Shown piece after piece: positions 1 to 8,910 of a stretch of DNA of 22,427 nucleotides. This stretch comes from Saprospiraceae bacterium. Lineage in GTDB: Bacteria; Bacteroidota; Bacteroidia; Chitinophagales; Saprospiraceae. The position numbers were made by a program, and so were the translations under genes. A model generated the notes under the pieces. That model saw nothing but the letters and a program-made list of their open reading frames with translations, searched no databases and was not told the origin of the DNA. Numbering within the stretch: position 1 is the first letter of the stretch; each line of letters begins with the position of its first letter. Where the stretch lies: the NCBI GenBank assembly GCA_017995875.1, contig JAGOIB010000015.1:1-22427 (forward strand). Reading direction: 5' to 3'.

Positions 1-195
1 CGTAGTTTGCAACTACGCCTTGAAGAATCTTCCTGTTAAGTGTAGTTTGTACCTACGCCCCCGTTCGGCGTAGTTTGCAACTACGCCTTGAAGAATCTTC
101 CTGTTAAGTGTAGTTTGTACCTACGCCCCCGTTCGGCGTAGTTTGCAACTACGCCTTGAAGAATCTTCCTGTTAAGTGTAGTTTGTACCTACGCC
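1..195. repeat. REPIN-like 68-bp tandem array, 3 copies (third incomplete)
   Basis: Units begin at 1, 69 and 137 (exact 68-bp period) and look identical; the third stops at 195 after 59 bp. Each unit holds hairpin A, with 9-bp arms GGCGTAGTT and AACTACGCC around TGC (complete at 67-87 and 135-155), then the odd palindrome GAAGA-A-TCTTC, then hairpin B (GTGTAGTTTG TACCTACGCC). B is a degenerate reverse-complement copy of A. Two REP-like palindromes in inverted orientation around a short spacer is the architecture called REPIN in other bacteria, where single-domain RAYT transposases mobilise them. The window starts inside the array (the first GG is missing), so more copies may lie to the left. 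The repeat structure is certain; the REPIN assignment is inference, since no RAYT gene is present here. Confidence 0.85.
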
Positions 196-205
196 ATGAA
201 AACTC

Positions 206-250
206 CACTGACTATCAATATTTGACAGCCATTGTCACAACACTGACTAT
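206..250. repeat. 10-bp direct repeats flanking a short inverted repeat
   Basis: CACTGACTAT occurs at 206-215 and again at 241-250. Between them lies the inverted repeat TGACA (223-227) / TGTCA (233-237). The set lies 37-81 bp upstream of the candidate promoter element of the M36 protease, so it could be an operator. Repeats this short may also be chance. Confidence 0.3.
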
Positions 251-286
251 TCCTTAAAAATCCCGGTTCTAAATCCAAAAAGGGGG

Positions 287-294
287 TATTTTTG
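287..294 (+). promoter_or_regulatory. Candidate Bacteroidota -7 promoter element for the M36 protease
   Basis: TATTTTTG matches the Bacteroidota -7 consensus TAnnTTTG and lies 54 bases before the protease ATG. The matching -33 TTG element is weak: GTTC at 266-269 is the nearest, with short spacing. The gap 1-348 otherwise holds only the tandem array and the small repeats at 206-250. Confidence 0.4.
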
Positions 295-348
295 TTTCTT
301 CTTTTCAAGGCCAGTTTCAAGCTCTTACTTTAACGATTTCCACTTAAT

Positions 349-3300
349 ATGTTCAGACCAGAATCTACATTACGTGCAACCTTACTAATTATTCTTGTTG
401 GCGCTACGTTTTCCATTGAGGCTCAGCGCTTTCAGCCTGTCATCCAAAACTTTCTCCAAAAGGAAAAAGCCACATATCAGCTGACCAACAGCGACATCAC
501 CAACTGGACTGTTTCAGACCAATATGACAATCCAAAGACAGGTGCGACATATACGTATCTTAATCAACAGGTCTCTGGTATCCGGATTTTTAATGCAGTA
601 AGCATGATGGCTATTCTGAAAAATGGGCAGGTAGCTCATTTTTCCAATGGATTCTATCCTGACGCCGCAAAAAGAGCAAATGCACTCAATCCTATCCTGA
701 CAGCAGATCAGGCAATTGAAGCTGCTGCTAAACATCTGGGATTACCATTGTCCGAAACACCTGGATTTGAAGGAAAGGAAACGGATCGAATGAGGTATTC
801 TTTTACAGGTTCAGGTATTTCAAGGGAAAAAATCAAGGCAGAATTAGTCTTTGTTCGTCAGGCTGAGTCGCTTCAGCTGGCATGGAATGTCGTTATTGCC
901 CCGAACTCAACCTCTGATTGGTGGAATGTTCGGATCGACGCTCTCGATGGCCGGTTTATTGAAAAAAATAACTGGACTACCTTTTGTCAGTTTGACGCAA
1001 CACATCCGCATGAAGGTTCATTGAAGTCTTATTCCAACGCACAGATTTCTCAGATGGCATCCTACAACATGGTATCTGATTCTAATAGTTATAACGTATT
1101 TCCTCTCCCTATTGAAGCTCCAACTTTTGGTTCATCAGCATTGCTGATCAATCCTGATACTATGGTTGGTTCTCCATTTGGCTGGCATGACACCAATGGG
1201 GCTGAAGGAGCAGAGTATACCATCACCCGGGGTAACAATGTGTATGTATATGATGATCTTCAGAATTTGGACATACCTGGTTATTCACCTGATGGAGGTG
1301 AAGCTTTAAATTTCAATTTTCCATTTGACTATCATCTCTCCACCAATCAAAACAAAGATGCCGCGTTGACCAATTTGTTCTACATGAACAATGTCCTGCA
1401 CGATATTTTGTATGTGCATGGTTTTGATGAAAATGCAGGCAATTTCCAGGAAACCAATTACACCAGTAATGGATTTGGTAATGACTACGTTGTTGCTCAA
1501 GGTCAGGATGGTGGCGGAACCAATAATGCAAATTTTAGTACACCTGAAGATGGGACGAACGGAAGGATGCAAATGTACCTGTGGGACTTTGAAATGAATG
1601 ATTCAATGAAAATTTTGTCCCCACCGGAGATTGCTGGATTTTATCTGGCAGCACCCTCCACGTTTGGCCCGAGTCTCGATGTTCCGGTTACAGGCTATAC
1701 AGCTATTGTGGTCGATGCAGTTGAACCTTCAATTAATGGATGTGATTCTATTCTAAATGCTGATGAACTTGCCGGAAAAATTGCCATCATTGATCGTTTA
1801 GGCTGCAATTTTTATAAGAAAGTTCGCTCTGCAGAACTGGCAGGAGCTATTGCGGCGATTGTCGTTAATACAAGTGAATCTGAACCGATTTCCATGGGTG
1901 GATCAGGAGGATGTAATATTCCATCCGTAATGATTTCGCAGGCTGATGGTAACATGATAAAAGACCTGCTCAATGCAGGCGACAGTGTTCAACTTACACT
2001 ACTCCTCGGGCCTTCCGCACGGGATTGTTCATTTGACAATGGTATTGTAGCGCATGAATATGGTCACGGACTTTCTAACAGGCTTACCGGTGGACCAAAT
2101 AATTCAAGTTGTCTTAAGAACAGGGAGCAAGCCGGAGAAGGCTGGAGCGATTGGCTGGGTTTGATACTTACCATCGAACCAGGAGATGCAGGGACTGACC
2201 AAAGGGGGGTAGGCAGTTACGCAGCAGCCGAAGATTCTGGCAAAGGATTGCGCAGGTATCCATATTCGACCGACATGACTATCAATCCACTTACCTATGG
2301 AGATGTCGCCGGTAATGGAGAAGTGCATGCTACAGGAGAAATTTGGAATTCAGCCCTTTGGGAATTGACCTGGAGTCTCATCGATGCTGAAGGTTTCGAT
2401 CCGGATTGGTACAATGGCACAGGTGGAAATATCACTGCCATGAAACTTATCCTTGAAGGAATGAAACTTCAGGTTTGCGAACCAGGCTTTCTGGATTCAC
2501 GTGATGGAATTCTTGCAGCAGATGATCTCCTCTATCAAGGCGCTTATAAATGCCTGATTTGGGAAGCATTTGCCAAGCGCGGTATGGGTGTCAATGCAGA
2601 TCAAGGTAGTAGTGACAAGACAGGTGACGAAATTGAAGATTTTGCAATACCGAATACATGCCTGATTGCCACAGTGCCTCCTGTTGCATTATTTGCACCA
2701 AGTGATACATCGGATTGTTTTGGTAATTTTTCTTTCCAGGATCAATCCACGGATATACCGCAATATTACTTCTGGGATTTCGGCGACGGTGATACAAGTA
2801 ATATTCAGAATCCAAATCATAAATATGAATTGCCTGGTGAATATACAGTCACCCTTGTCGTGACAAATAATATCGGTGCAGATACATTTGAAATGAATGT
2901 TGCTTTCGAAGATTTGGCGCCACCTACCATTGATGGCATCACGACTGTTTGTGACGGAAGCTATACCACCTTGAAAGCTAATGTCAGATCCGGCAATACA
3001 GCCATCTGGAGTACAGAAGGCGCCATAGTACATACCGGCAAAACCTTTCTGACCCCTTCACTTTCGATACCCGTCACATACAACGTGAAGCAAATTGAAG
3101 ATAAGCCAGTCTACAATGCCGGGCCGGCCAACAATACATTTGCAGATGGAGGCAACCACGATACAGGCTTTGAAGGAAAGTTGCTCTTTGAAACTTACGT
3201 GCCTTGCCGATTGATTTCTGTTTTGGTTTTCGCACAGGGAGACGGTGACCGTACCATACGCTTATATGATGCAAATGGCCAGGTAGTACAATCTGCAACA

Positions 3301-4071
3301 GTTTCTTTGGTGGACGGAGAAAACAGGGTTACACTTAATTTTGATATAACACAGCCGGGTCAATATAGTCTCGCCAACTCCAGTGAAAATCTATACAGGA
3401 ATAATGCAGGGGCTACCTATCCATACGAAATAAGCAATGTCCTTTCGATCTACAGTTCCAATGCAACCAATGATGAATTGACCTATTACTATTATTTCTA
3501 TGATTGGAAAGTGCAGGAACCAGTCTGCGAAAGTGCTGAAATCGGGGTATTGGTCAATGTTGAACCAGGGCCTGCAGCAGACTTCCTTTCTGATGCAATT
3601 GACCTTGATGTTACATTCACAGACATCTCAACAGGTAACCCAGATTCATGGATATGGAATTTTGGTGATGGCTCCCCTGAAGTAAATGAACAGAATCCAC
3701 AGCACACGTACGACGTACCGGATTATTATACCATCACCCTTACAGTATCCAATGGCTCTTGTTTCAGCAATATCCAACAGTTTATAGAAGTTGGTACAAC
3801 AGCAGCCAATGATCCTGCAAATGAATCAGGCTTTAAAGTATATCCTAATCCTGCTACTGATGAAGTGACCTTATCCTTCAGCCAACCTGTTTCAGGTAAG
3901 ATGCAACTCAATATTTCGAATGCCGCTGGTTCAATTGTAATGTCACGTCAATTGGAAGCAAACACATCTCCATTTTCAATCAATACTTCTTCGTTGACTG
4001 CTGGTACATATCAGTTTGAGTTGATCGGAAAGAGTGGGGTGATGGTGAAGAGATTGACGATCGTACGGTAA
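349..4071 (+). CDS. Secreted M36 (fungalysin-type) metallopeptidase with PA, two PKD and T9SS sorting domains
   Basis: A 1240-residue exported zinc protease. A Sec signal peptide covers about residues 1-26 (cleavage near EAQ). A propeptide of the FTP/PepSY kind runs to about 230, followed by the M36 catalytic domain to about 770. A protease-associated (PA) domain is inserted at about 430-555. Zinc ligands are visible: HEYGH with H569, E570 (catalytic) and H573, and E597 in EGWSD as third ligand. Behind the catalytic domain come PKD1 (about 780-855, FWDFGDGD), a beta-sandwich-like stretch with no recognised domain (about 860-1060), PKD2 (about 1068-1147, WNFGDGS) and a type A T9SS sorting domain (about 1160-1240, VYPNPATDE). 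It should therefore cross the outer membrane through the type IX system and be attached to or released from the surface. M36 enzymes degrade extracellular protein. It stands alone on the + strand, so membership in the neighbouring PUL is not indicated. The ATG at 349 directly precedes a good signal peptide. Confidence 0.93.
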   Translation: MFRPESTLRATLLIILVGATFSIEAQRFQPVIQNFLQKEKATYQLTNSDITNWTVSDQYDNPKTGATYTYLNQQVSGIRIFNAVSMMAILKNGQVAHFSNGFYPDAAKRANALNPILTADQAIEAAAKHLGLPLSETPGFEGKETDRMRYSFTGSGISREKIKAELVFVRQAESLQLAWNVVIAPNSTSDWWNVRIDALDGRFIEKNNWTTFCQFDATHPHEGSLKSYSNAQISQMASYNMVSDSNSYNVFPLPIEAPTFGSSALLINPDTMVGSPFGWHDTNGAEGAEYTITRGNNVYVYDDLQNLDIPGYSPDGGEALNFNFPFDYHLSTNQNKDAALTNLFYMNNVLHDILYVHGFDENAGNFQETNYTSNGFGNDYVVAQGQDGGGTNNANFSTPEDGTNGRMQMYLWDFEMNDSMKILSPPEIAGFYLAAPSTFGPSLDVPVTGYTAIVVDAVEPSINGCDSILNADELAGKIAIIDRLGCNFYKKVRSAELAGAIAAIVVNTSESEPISMGGSGGCNIPSVMISQADGNMIKDLLNAGDSVQLTLLLGPSARDCSFDNGIVAHEYGHGLSNRLTGGPNNSSCLKNREQAGEGWSDWLGLILTIEPGDAGTDQRGVGSYAAAEDSGKGLRRYPYSTDMTINPLTYGDVAGNGEVHATGEIWNSALWELTWSLIDAEGFDPDWYNGTGGNITAMKLILEGMKLQVCEPGFLDSRDGILAADDLLYQGAYKCLIWEAFAKRGMGVNADQGSSDKTGDEIEDFAIPNTCLIATVPPVALFAPSDTSDCFGNFSFQDQSTDIPQYYFWDFGDGDTSNIQNPNHKYELPGEYTVTLVVTNNIGADTFEMNVAFEDLAPPTIDGITTVCDGSYTTLKANVRSGNTAIWSTEGAIVHTGKTFLTPSLSIPVTYNVKQIEDKPVYNAGPANNTFADGGNHDTGFEGKLLFETYVPCRLISVLVFAQGDGDRTIRLYDANGQVVQSATVSLVDGENRVTLNFDITQPGQYSLANSSENLYRNNAGATYPYEISNVLSIYSSNATNDELTYYYYFYDWKVQEPVCESAEIGVLVNVEPGPAADFLSDAIDLDVTFTDISTGNPDSWIWNFGDGSPEVNEQNPQHTYDVPDYYTITLTVSNGSCFSNIQQFIEVGTTAANDPANESGFKVYPNPATDEVTLSFSQPVSGKMQLNISNAAGSIVMSRQLEANTSPFSINTSSLTAGTYQFELIGKSGVMVKRLTIVR

Positions 4072-4100
4072 GTTTCGAGATTCGAGTGACGAGTTTTCAG
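4069..4100 (+). repeat. Degenerate heptad repeat (GAGTTTC type) starting at the M36 stop codon
   Basis: Immediately after the TAA stop come about four 7-bp units of the GAGTTTC type (GAGATTC, GAGTGAC, GAGTTTT). The same consensus occurs downstream of the small membrane protein at the right end of the window. In the gap 4072-4422 I see only repeats and no gene. Confidence 0.6.
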
Positions 4101-4153
4101 TAGGGAAATCGTATATTGTAATTCGTAATTGTTTCCCCCCTTTCGGGGCTAGG

Positions 4154-4208
4154 TTGTCAATCGTCAATCGTCAATTGTAATTCGTCAATCATAATTTGTC
4201 AATTGTCA
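4154..4208. repeat. Degenerate heptad repeat, consensus CGTCAAT
   Basis: Runs of CGTCAAT with variants such as TGTAATT and CATAATT, in a 7-bp period. Same family as the array at 4313-4425 and the block at 17165-17219. A short CCCC/GGGG inverted repeat (around 4137-4148) precedes it. Confidence 0.7.
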
Positions 4209-4287
4209 TTTCGACTCCGCTCAATGACCGGGAGATCTTACTATGAAACAGGTAAATTGATTGTTTCGACTCCGCTCTACAATGACC
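4205..4287. repeat. Duplicated 14-bp element TTTCGACTCCGCTC
   Basis: TTTCGACTCCGCTC occurs at 4209-4222 and 4264-4277, each followed by an AATGACC-like end. The first copy is framed by the 6-bp inverted repeat GTCATT (4205-4210) / AATGAC (4223-4228). It looks like a small interspersed repeat embedded in the heptad region; function unknown. Confidence 0.6.
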
Positions 4288-4312
4288 TCTGGCAAAATAA
4301 ATGCATTTCATT

Positions 4313-4425
4313 AATCGTCAATCGAAAATCGTCAATCGAAAATCGTCATTGGTAATTCGTCAATAGTAATTTTAAAATTGTCAATTGTCAATTGTAAATC
4401 GTAAATCGTCACTTGTAATTCGTCA
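4313..4425 (-). repeat. Degenerate heptad repeat running into the stop codon of the downstream GH30 gene
   Basis: Read on the minus strand, the repeat starts with the TGA stop codon of the GH30 gene itself (4425-4423) and continues in 7-bp steps of the type [TG]ACGATT / [TG]ACAATT for about 110 bp. The unit often carries TGA or TTA. No clear intrinsic terminator is visible behind this last PUL gene. Confidence 0.7.
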
Positions 4426-5901
4426 ATAAACAAGGGTTTGTATTGCATGTGCCATAATCACTTCATCAATGGCATATGAATCCACATAGAGCTTATAGGT
4501 GACAGGCTTGTCCGTCAGGTTCATGACCACAGTCACCATCTGGCCATCTTCATTCAGAAACGAAGTACTCAGCAATGCGCTCCTGCTAGGTGCCGTGGCT
4601 ACGCGTTTAGCATTTGGACGAATGAATTTTGAAAAATGCCCGATGTAATAATAAGATGGAGTGTAGATCAATTCGCCCGTGCGCGTATCTGCATGCACAG
4701 GCGCAAAGCAAAGATTGTTGACATGATTAGGCCCACCGGTTTCATCGAGTAGGATATTCCAGTCTGTCCAGGCTACTGTGCCCTGGTTGAAATCATTGAT
4801 CATGGATTTGCCATACCGCTCTGCATTTGGCCAGTATTGGTATTTAGCCGCATCAAATTTTTCATTGCAACCTTCTGTGAATATCAGGTTCTTGTCCGGA
4901 TAGGCATCATTGACCTGGTCCAGATTACTAAACATCGGTTCTCCTCCGGTCCATGTTTCATACCAGTGGAAACCGATGCCCCATACATATTGTGAGGCTT
5001 CAGGGTCACTTAGGATGACCTCTGCCCTGTGATTGATCAGGTCCCGGTTGTGATCCCAAACAATGATTTTTTTATCACCCAATCCTTCCTTTTTTAAGGT
5101 TGGTCCCAAATGGTTTTTTAAAAAATCACGTTCCTCTTCAGCCGTATAGATGCAGGACTCCCATGTTTGGGTAGCCATAGGTTCGTTCTGAACGGTCAGG
5201 CCCCAGATAGGAATGTCCAGGCCTTCATATGCCTTGATAAACTTTGTATAATACATAGCCCAGGATGGATAAAATTCAGGCAACAATTTGCCACCGCGTA
5301 GCATATTCTTATTGTCCTTCATAAAGGCAGGCGGGCTCCATGGGCTCACATAGAGCGGGATCTTGCCGCCGGCTGCTTCGATTATTTTTTTGATCAGCGG
5401 GATACGATGTTTTTTGTCGTGGTCGATATTGAATGTACCCAACTCTTTGTCTTCATCCGTTACGTAGGTATAACTCTCACTGCTAAAATCACAACTATGG
5501 ATAGAGGTGCGAATCAGCGAGTATCCGATACCTTTGGTTTTGTCAAAATATGATTCTAAAAAAGTCTGTTGTTTTTCTGCAGGCAGGGTAGCAAAAACTT
5601 CAGCACTGGCATCAGTGACTGCACCTCCAATACCCATAAACGTCTGGAAGGTTTTGGCTGGATTTACAAAAATGGCTACTTCAGTTTCCAGGGGTTGTGC
5701 GGCTGCTTTAAATGATTTGGTGTCACTTTGGGCCAGCCGTAGGGTAGAACTATCGGCCGTCGTATAAATTTTTACTTCCTTTCCTTTCACATCGTAAGAT
5801 GCAGTAGGTATCTCAGTTTCTGGAAGCTGTTTACATCCCGAGAAGAGAATCCACAATGCGGGAATTACTATTGGTAGTTTCATGAATTTATATTTTGTCA
5901 T
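4423..5901 (-). CDS. GH30 family glycoside hydrolase, lipoprotein (second of two)
   Basis: A 492-residue GH30 (beta/alpha)8-barrel enzyme, retaining mechanism. Expected catalytic residues are present: acid/base E240 in VQNEP and nucleophile E343 in IFTEG. The SPWSPPAFMKDNKN segment, typical of the family, precedes them, and a C-terminal beta domain follows. The N-terminus is a lipoprotein signal peptide with lipobox LFSGC (lipidated C23), so the enzyme is membrane anchored, probably at the surface. An in-frame TTG at 5925 extends the frame, but the ATG at 5901 (or the one at 5883, MKLPIV) fits a signal peptide better. Characterised GH30 activities include glucosylceramidase, beta-1,6-glucanase, xylanase and beta-xylosidase; the substrate cannot be read from the sequence. 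It is the last gene of the susC-susD-GH30-GH30 run, 54 bp after the preceding GH30. Confidence 0.9.
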   Translation of the reverse strand: MTKYKFMKLPIVIPALWILFSGCKQLPETEIPTASYDVKGKEVKIYTTADSSTLRLAQSDTKSFKAAAQPLETEVAIFVNPAKTFQTFMGIGGAVTDASAEVFATLPAEKQQTFLESYFDKTKGIGYSLIRTSIHSCDFSSESYTYVTDEDKELGTFNIDHDKKHRIPLIKKIIEAAGGKIPLYVSPWSPPAFMKDNKNMLRGGKLLPEFYPSWAMYYTKFIKAYEGLDIPIWGLTVQNEPMATQTWESCIYTAEEERDFLKNHLGPTLKKEGLGDKKIIVWDHNRDLINHRAEVILSDPEASQYVWGIGFHWYETWTGGEPMFSNLDQVNDAYPDKNLIFTEGCNEKFDAAKYQYWPNAERYGKSMINDFNQGTVAWTDWNILLDETGGPNHVNNLCFAPVHADTRTGELIYTPSYYYIGHFSKFIRPNAKRVATAPSRSALLSTSFLNEDGQMVTVVMNLTDKPVTYKLYVDSYAIDEVIMAHAIQTLVY

Positions 5902-5955
5902 GTTGCTGTGATCAACAGCATGCAAGATAAAAGTGCTAAGCTATTTGAGACGATT

Positions 5956-7383
5956 TTACCAAACGAAAGTCCCTACGGTCGAAGGATGCAATGAAGCCGT
6001 GATCCAGCGCTCTCCCACATGTATGTTGAAGGATTGCAGGGTGGTGCTTTCATTAAGTACGATCAGTACGTATTTGCCCTCTGGTGTCAGGAAGGCCACA
6101 TTGTGCAATGCGCCAGGTACAGTACTGCCTATGCGAATGGAACCGGGAGGAACAAATTTTGACACCTGACCAATGATATAATAGCTCACATTTTTCGTTG
6201 CAGTCGAACCATCAATGGTCACAGCTCCTTTGCATTGGGTGCAGCCACCTGGTGTATGTGGAGCAAAGCCCGGGTCATTGGCCAGGTTCCATTCCAGGGC
6301 AACTCCACTCCAGTTGCGCATCGTACCGATGATGACATTTTTGATATGCCACTTCAGATCACCGTCAAAGGTGCTGCTAGATCCTGTCCATTGTTCTGTG
6401 AAATACAAAGCTTTGTCAGGATGTGCCGCATGGACCTGGGAAAGCGCACTCACATCTCCTTCATAGAGATGGAAAGCGGAGCCGTATACGTATGTTTTTG
6501 CTGCAGCATCATTAAGGATTTCGATCGGATAGTCAGGCCTGTTACAATTATGATCCCACACCACAATTTTTGTCGTTATTCCGGCAGCCTGGAAAGCAGG
6601 GCCAAGATGATTTTTTATGAAATCAGTTTGCTGCGCTGCTGACATGACCATGCTGGGGTTATTGCCACCATGTTGCGGTTCGTTCTGCGGCGTGATGGCA
6701 TCGATCGTAATACCATTGGCCTTCATCGCCTGGATGTATTTGACAAAGTATTGAGCATAGACACTATAGTGTTGGGGATTTAAATTTCCTCCAATACTAT
6801 TTTTATTACTCTTCATCCACACTGGCGGACTCCAAGGCGAACCCATGATTTTGATATCAGGATTGAGGGCCAGTATTTCTTTTAGTACCGGGATTAAGTG
6901 CAATGTATCTCTCGACAGACTGAAATGTTGTAATTGCAGATCTTGAGTCTGGCCAGATGGCAAGTCATCATAGCTAAAGACCACAGGATCCAGATCTGAA
7001 GCCCCGATCGAAATCCGCAGATAACTGACGTCGATAGAATTGGTGCCGCTGCCAAAAAACTCCTTTAAAAGTTCCTGACGCGCATTGTCTTCCATCTGGT
7101 GGAGAAGCATAGCACTACCACCGGTAAGCGTAAATCCAAATCCTTCTACTACCTGCAAAGTTTCAGCAGGATGTATCGTTATCTCTGGAAATCGTTCATC
7201 AAGACCGGTAGCAAAATCAATGGTCTTCTGATACAAGAGATTGACTTCATTGCCGGAAGTGGTCCATACTTTAACCGGAAGTTCAGGTGGTGTATCCGGA
7301 TCGACATCCCCGTTAGATTTATTACAGGCAATCGCACTCCAGATGAGTACGGCCGGTAAGTAAATATGTATTCCGATTTTCAT
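5956..7383 (-). CDS. GH30 family glycoside hydrolase, lipoprotein (first of two)
   Basis: A 475-residue GH30 enzyme, clearly a paralogue of the one downstream but diverged. Both share SPWSPP..MK.NKN, FLKNHLGP/FIKNHLGP and VVWDHN/IVWDHN. Catalytic residues: acid/base E235 in PQNEP and nucleophile E330 in YFTEQ. The signal peptide ends in the good lipobox SAIAC (C20). A TTG start at 7419 is possible, but ATG 7383 sits directly before the signal peptide and behind an A-rich leader. The C-terminal part (GGCTQCKGAVTID, then YYIIGQVSKFV) resembles my recollection of bacterial beta-1,6-glucanase-like GH30 members. The downstream enzyme has different surroundings of the nucleophile (TEGCNE against TEQWTG), so the pair may split endo and exo roles or linkages. 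That division is inference. Confidence 0.9.
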   Translation of the reverse strand: MKIGIHIYLPAVLIWSAIACNKSNGDVDPDTPPELPVKVWTTSGNEVNLLYQKTIDFATGLDERFPEITIHPAETLQVVEGFGFTLTGGSAMLLHQMEDNARQELLKEFFGSGTNSIDVSYLRISIGASDLDPVVFSYDDLPSGQTQDLQLQHFSLSRDTLHLIPVLKEILALNPDIKIMGSPWSPPVWMKSNKNSIGGNLNPQHYSVYAQYFVKYIQAMKANGITIDAITPQNEPQHGGNNPSMVMSAAQQTDFIKNHLGPAFQAAGITTKIVVWDHNCNRPDYPIEILNDAAAKTYVYGSAFHLYEGDVSALSQVHAAHPDKALYFTEQWTGSSSTFDGDLKWHIKNVIIGTMRNWSGVALEWNLANDPGFAPHTPGGCTQCKGAVTIDGSTATKNVSYYIIGQVSKFVPPGSIRIGSTVPGALHNVAFLTPEGKYVLIVLNESTTLQSFNIHVGERWITASLHPSTVGTFVW

Positions 7384-7434
7384 TTTTATCCGTGTGGTTT
7401 TAAACTTTCGATCGTACAATCATGTACCCTTTTT

Positions 7435-8898
7435 TCAATACCCCGCATTCTGTGTGAGGTTGGCATTTTTATCCAGTTCCGCTTGTGGTATAGGCCATAG
7501 CAGGCGTTCTGGTGTCAATACATACCCTATTGGATTACCATCAGCACCTTTTGTAGTGCTCATCACTTCAATCGCCCGGCCTGTTCGTTTCAGATCATAC
7601 CACCTGACGCCTTCATATGCCAGCTCGAGGCGTCGTTCCTTTTCGATAGCAAGACGCATAGCAGCCTGGTCACCGGCAGTAGTCGGATTTAAATCAACAC
7701 GATCACGGATTTGATCAACGATAGCAGCAGCCCCGGATACATCTCCTGATTCATTGAGGGCTTCAGCTTTCAACAGCAGGATGTCCGCCAGCCGGATGAA
7801 GATATAATTCTGCGCTCCATCTCCTCCGAAATTCCTCCATTTGTTGATAAAAGGATAATGCGTTTGTGGATAATGAGCGTCTGACCAAAGCCCCGATACA
7901 TCTTCAAAAATGATGGATGCATTTTTACGGATCAAGTCATTCTCTGCATCAAATGCAGCAATCAGGTCATTGGCAGGCAGGTTGAATTTTTTCCAGTCCA
8001 CACCTCTGAAGATATTTACGCCCCAGTTGCCATCCGTCGGTCCACCTGTATAGTTGATTTCAAAGATGGATTCACTTGAATTTTTCATCGCATTATCCCA
8101 TAGTTGATCGAACTCAGGCAGCAGGGAATACCCCCCGGCGATAACTGCATCACAGTATTGATTGACTTTAGCCCAGTCGTGAGGTTCCTGTGCTGCATAG
8201 ACTTTAGCCAGCACAGCATTGACAGCGCCGGTGGTAACAAAGCCTTTGTGCGCTGCCGTGATACGGACTCGGGGCAGCGCTGTTTCCAGATCACTGATGA
8301 TCTGCGCATATATTTCTTCCTTTGGTGATCGAGCTGGGAAAATCTGAGCGTAGATTTCATCCAGTCTTTCAGCACTGATAGATGTGACTTCTACAAGTTG
8401 TAACGGAACATCACCCCATAATTGTACTAACTGAAAGTACATGAACGCCCGGATGAAGGAAGCTTCACCTATGATTTCATCTAATCTTGAAGGGGTCAGC
8501 TCGGGATCAGTAACTTCTGCAGCATTGTTGATGATATTATTCACTTTGCCGATGGTGGAGTAGAGGTATGCCCAGTCGCGGCTGACATTTCTGTTGACAG
8601 CATCTAACTGATAGTCATCAATCTGAAAGTTGTCCGGGTTGTCACCTCCGGCATACGCATCATCAGACTGCGCATCACCATTGACAAAGTAATCCAGTTG
8701 GAAATATTCGTTTTTGAAATCCCCATAAGCACCGGCCAGTGCCGCCTCAAGTTCAGAAGCAGATTTAAAATAAATAGAATCTGCATCTGAATTTTCAATA
8801 GCGATCCCTTGTGAATGAGGCTCCAGCTCCAGGAAATTATCACAGGCATAAAAAGTCGTCAGACAGAGGAATGCAAGAAAAGGAATATATTTTTTCAT
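7435..8898 (-). CDS. susD: SusD/RagB family glycan-binding lipoprotein
   Basis: A 487-residue SusD homologue: signal peptide with lipobox TFYAC (C19), N-terminal SusD-like helical/TPR region, and C-terminal RagB/SusD region ending LLWPIPQAELDKNANLTQNAGY, a typical family ending. It is a surface lipoprotein that forms the lid of the SusC transporter and captures oligosaccharides. It lies 12 bp after susC and 51 bp before the first GH30 gene (15 bp to the upstream TTG), so one operon is likely. The gene symbol denotes the family; the starch specificity of the original SusD is not implied. Confidence 0.95.
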   Translation of the reverse strand: MKKYIPFLAFLCLTTFYACDNFLELEPHSQGIAIENSDADSIYFKSASELEAALAGAYGDFKNEYFQLDYFVNGDAQSDDAYAGGDNPDNFQIDDYQLDAVNRNVSRDWAYLYSTIGKVNNIINNAAEVTDPELTPSRLDEIIGEASFIRAFMYFQLVQLWGDVPLQLVEVTSISAERLDEIYAQIFPARSPKEEIYAQIISDLETALPRVRITAAHKGFVTTGAVNAVLAKVYAAQEPHDWAKVNQYCDAVIAGGYSLLPEFDQLWDNAMKNSSESIFEINYTGGPTDGNWGVNIFRGVDWKKFNLPANDLIAAFDAENDLIRKNASIIFEDVSGLWSDAHYPQTHYPFINKWRNFGGDGAQNYIFIRLADILLLKAEALNESGDVSGAAAIVDQIRDRVDLNPTTAGDQAAMRLAIEKERRLELAYEGVRWYDLKRTGRAIEVMSTTKGADGNPIGYVLTPERLLWPIPQAELDKNANLTQNAGY

Positions 8899-8910
8899 CG
8901 TTGTATTTTT

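Noticed and set aside
1..195. CRISPR array
   Set aside because: The 68-bp units look identical throughout and contain no variable spacers; no cas gene is nearby.
196..225. Short ORF after the tandem array (ATG at 196)
   Set aside because: Only nine codons before TGA, with no upstream signal.
2689..3033. Antisense 114-residue frame within the M36 gene
   Set aside because: It lies fully inside the well-supported protease gene, has no domain or signal, and is a frame shadow.
6235..6642. 135-residue + strand frame
   Set aside because: Antisense to the GH30 gene with intact catalytic residues; Cys/Met-rich nonsense composition.
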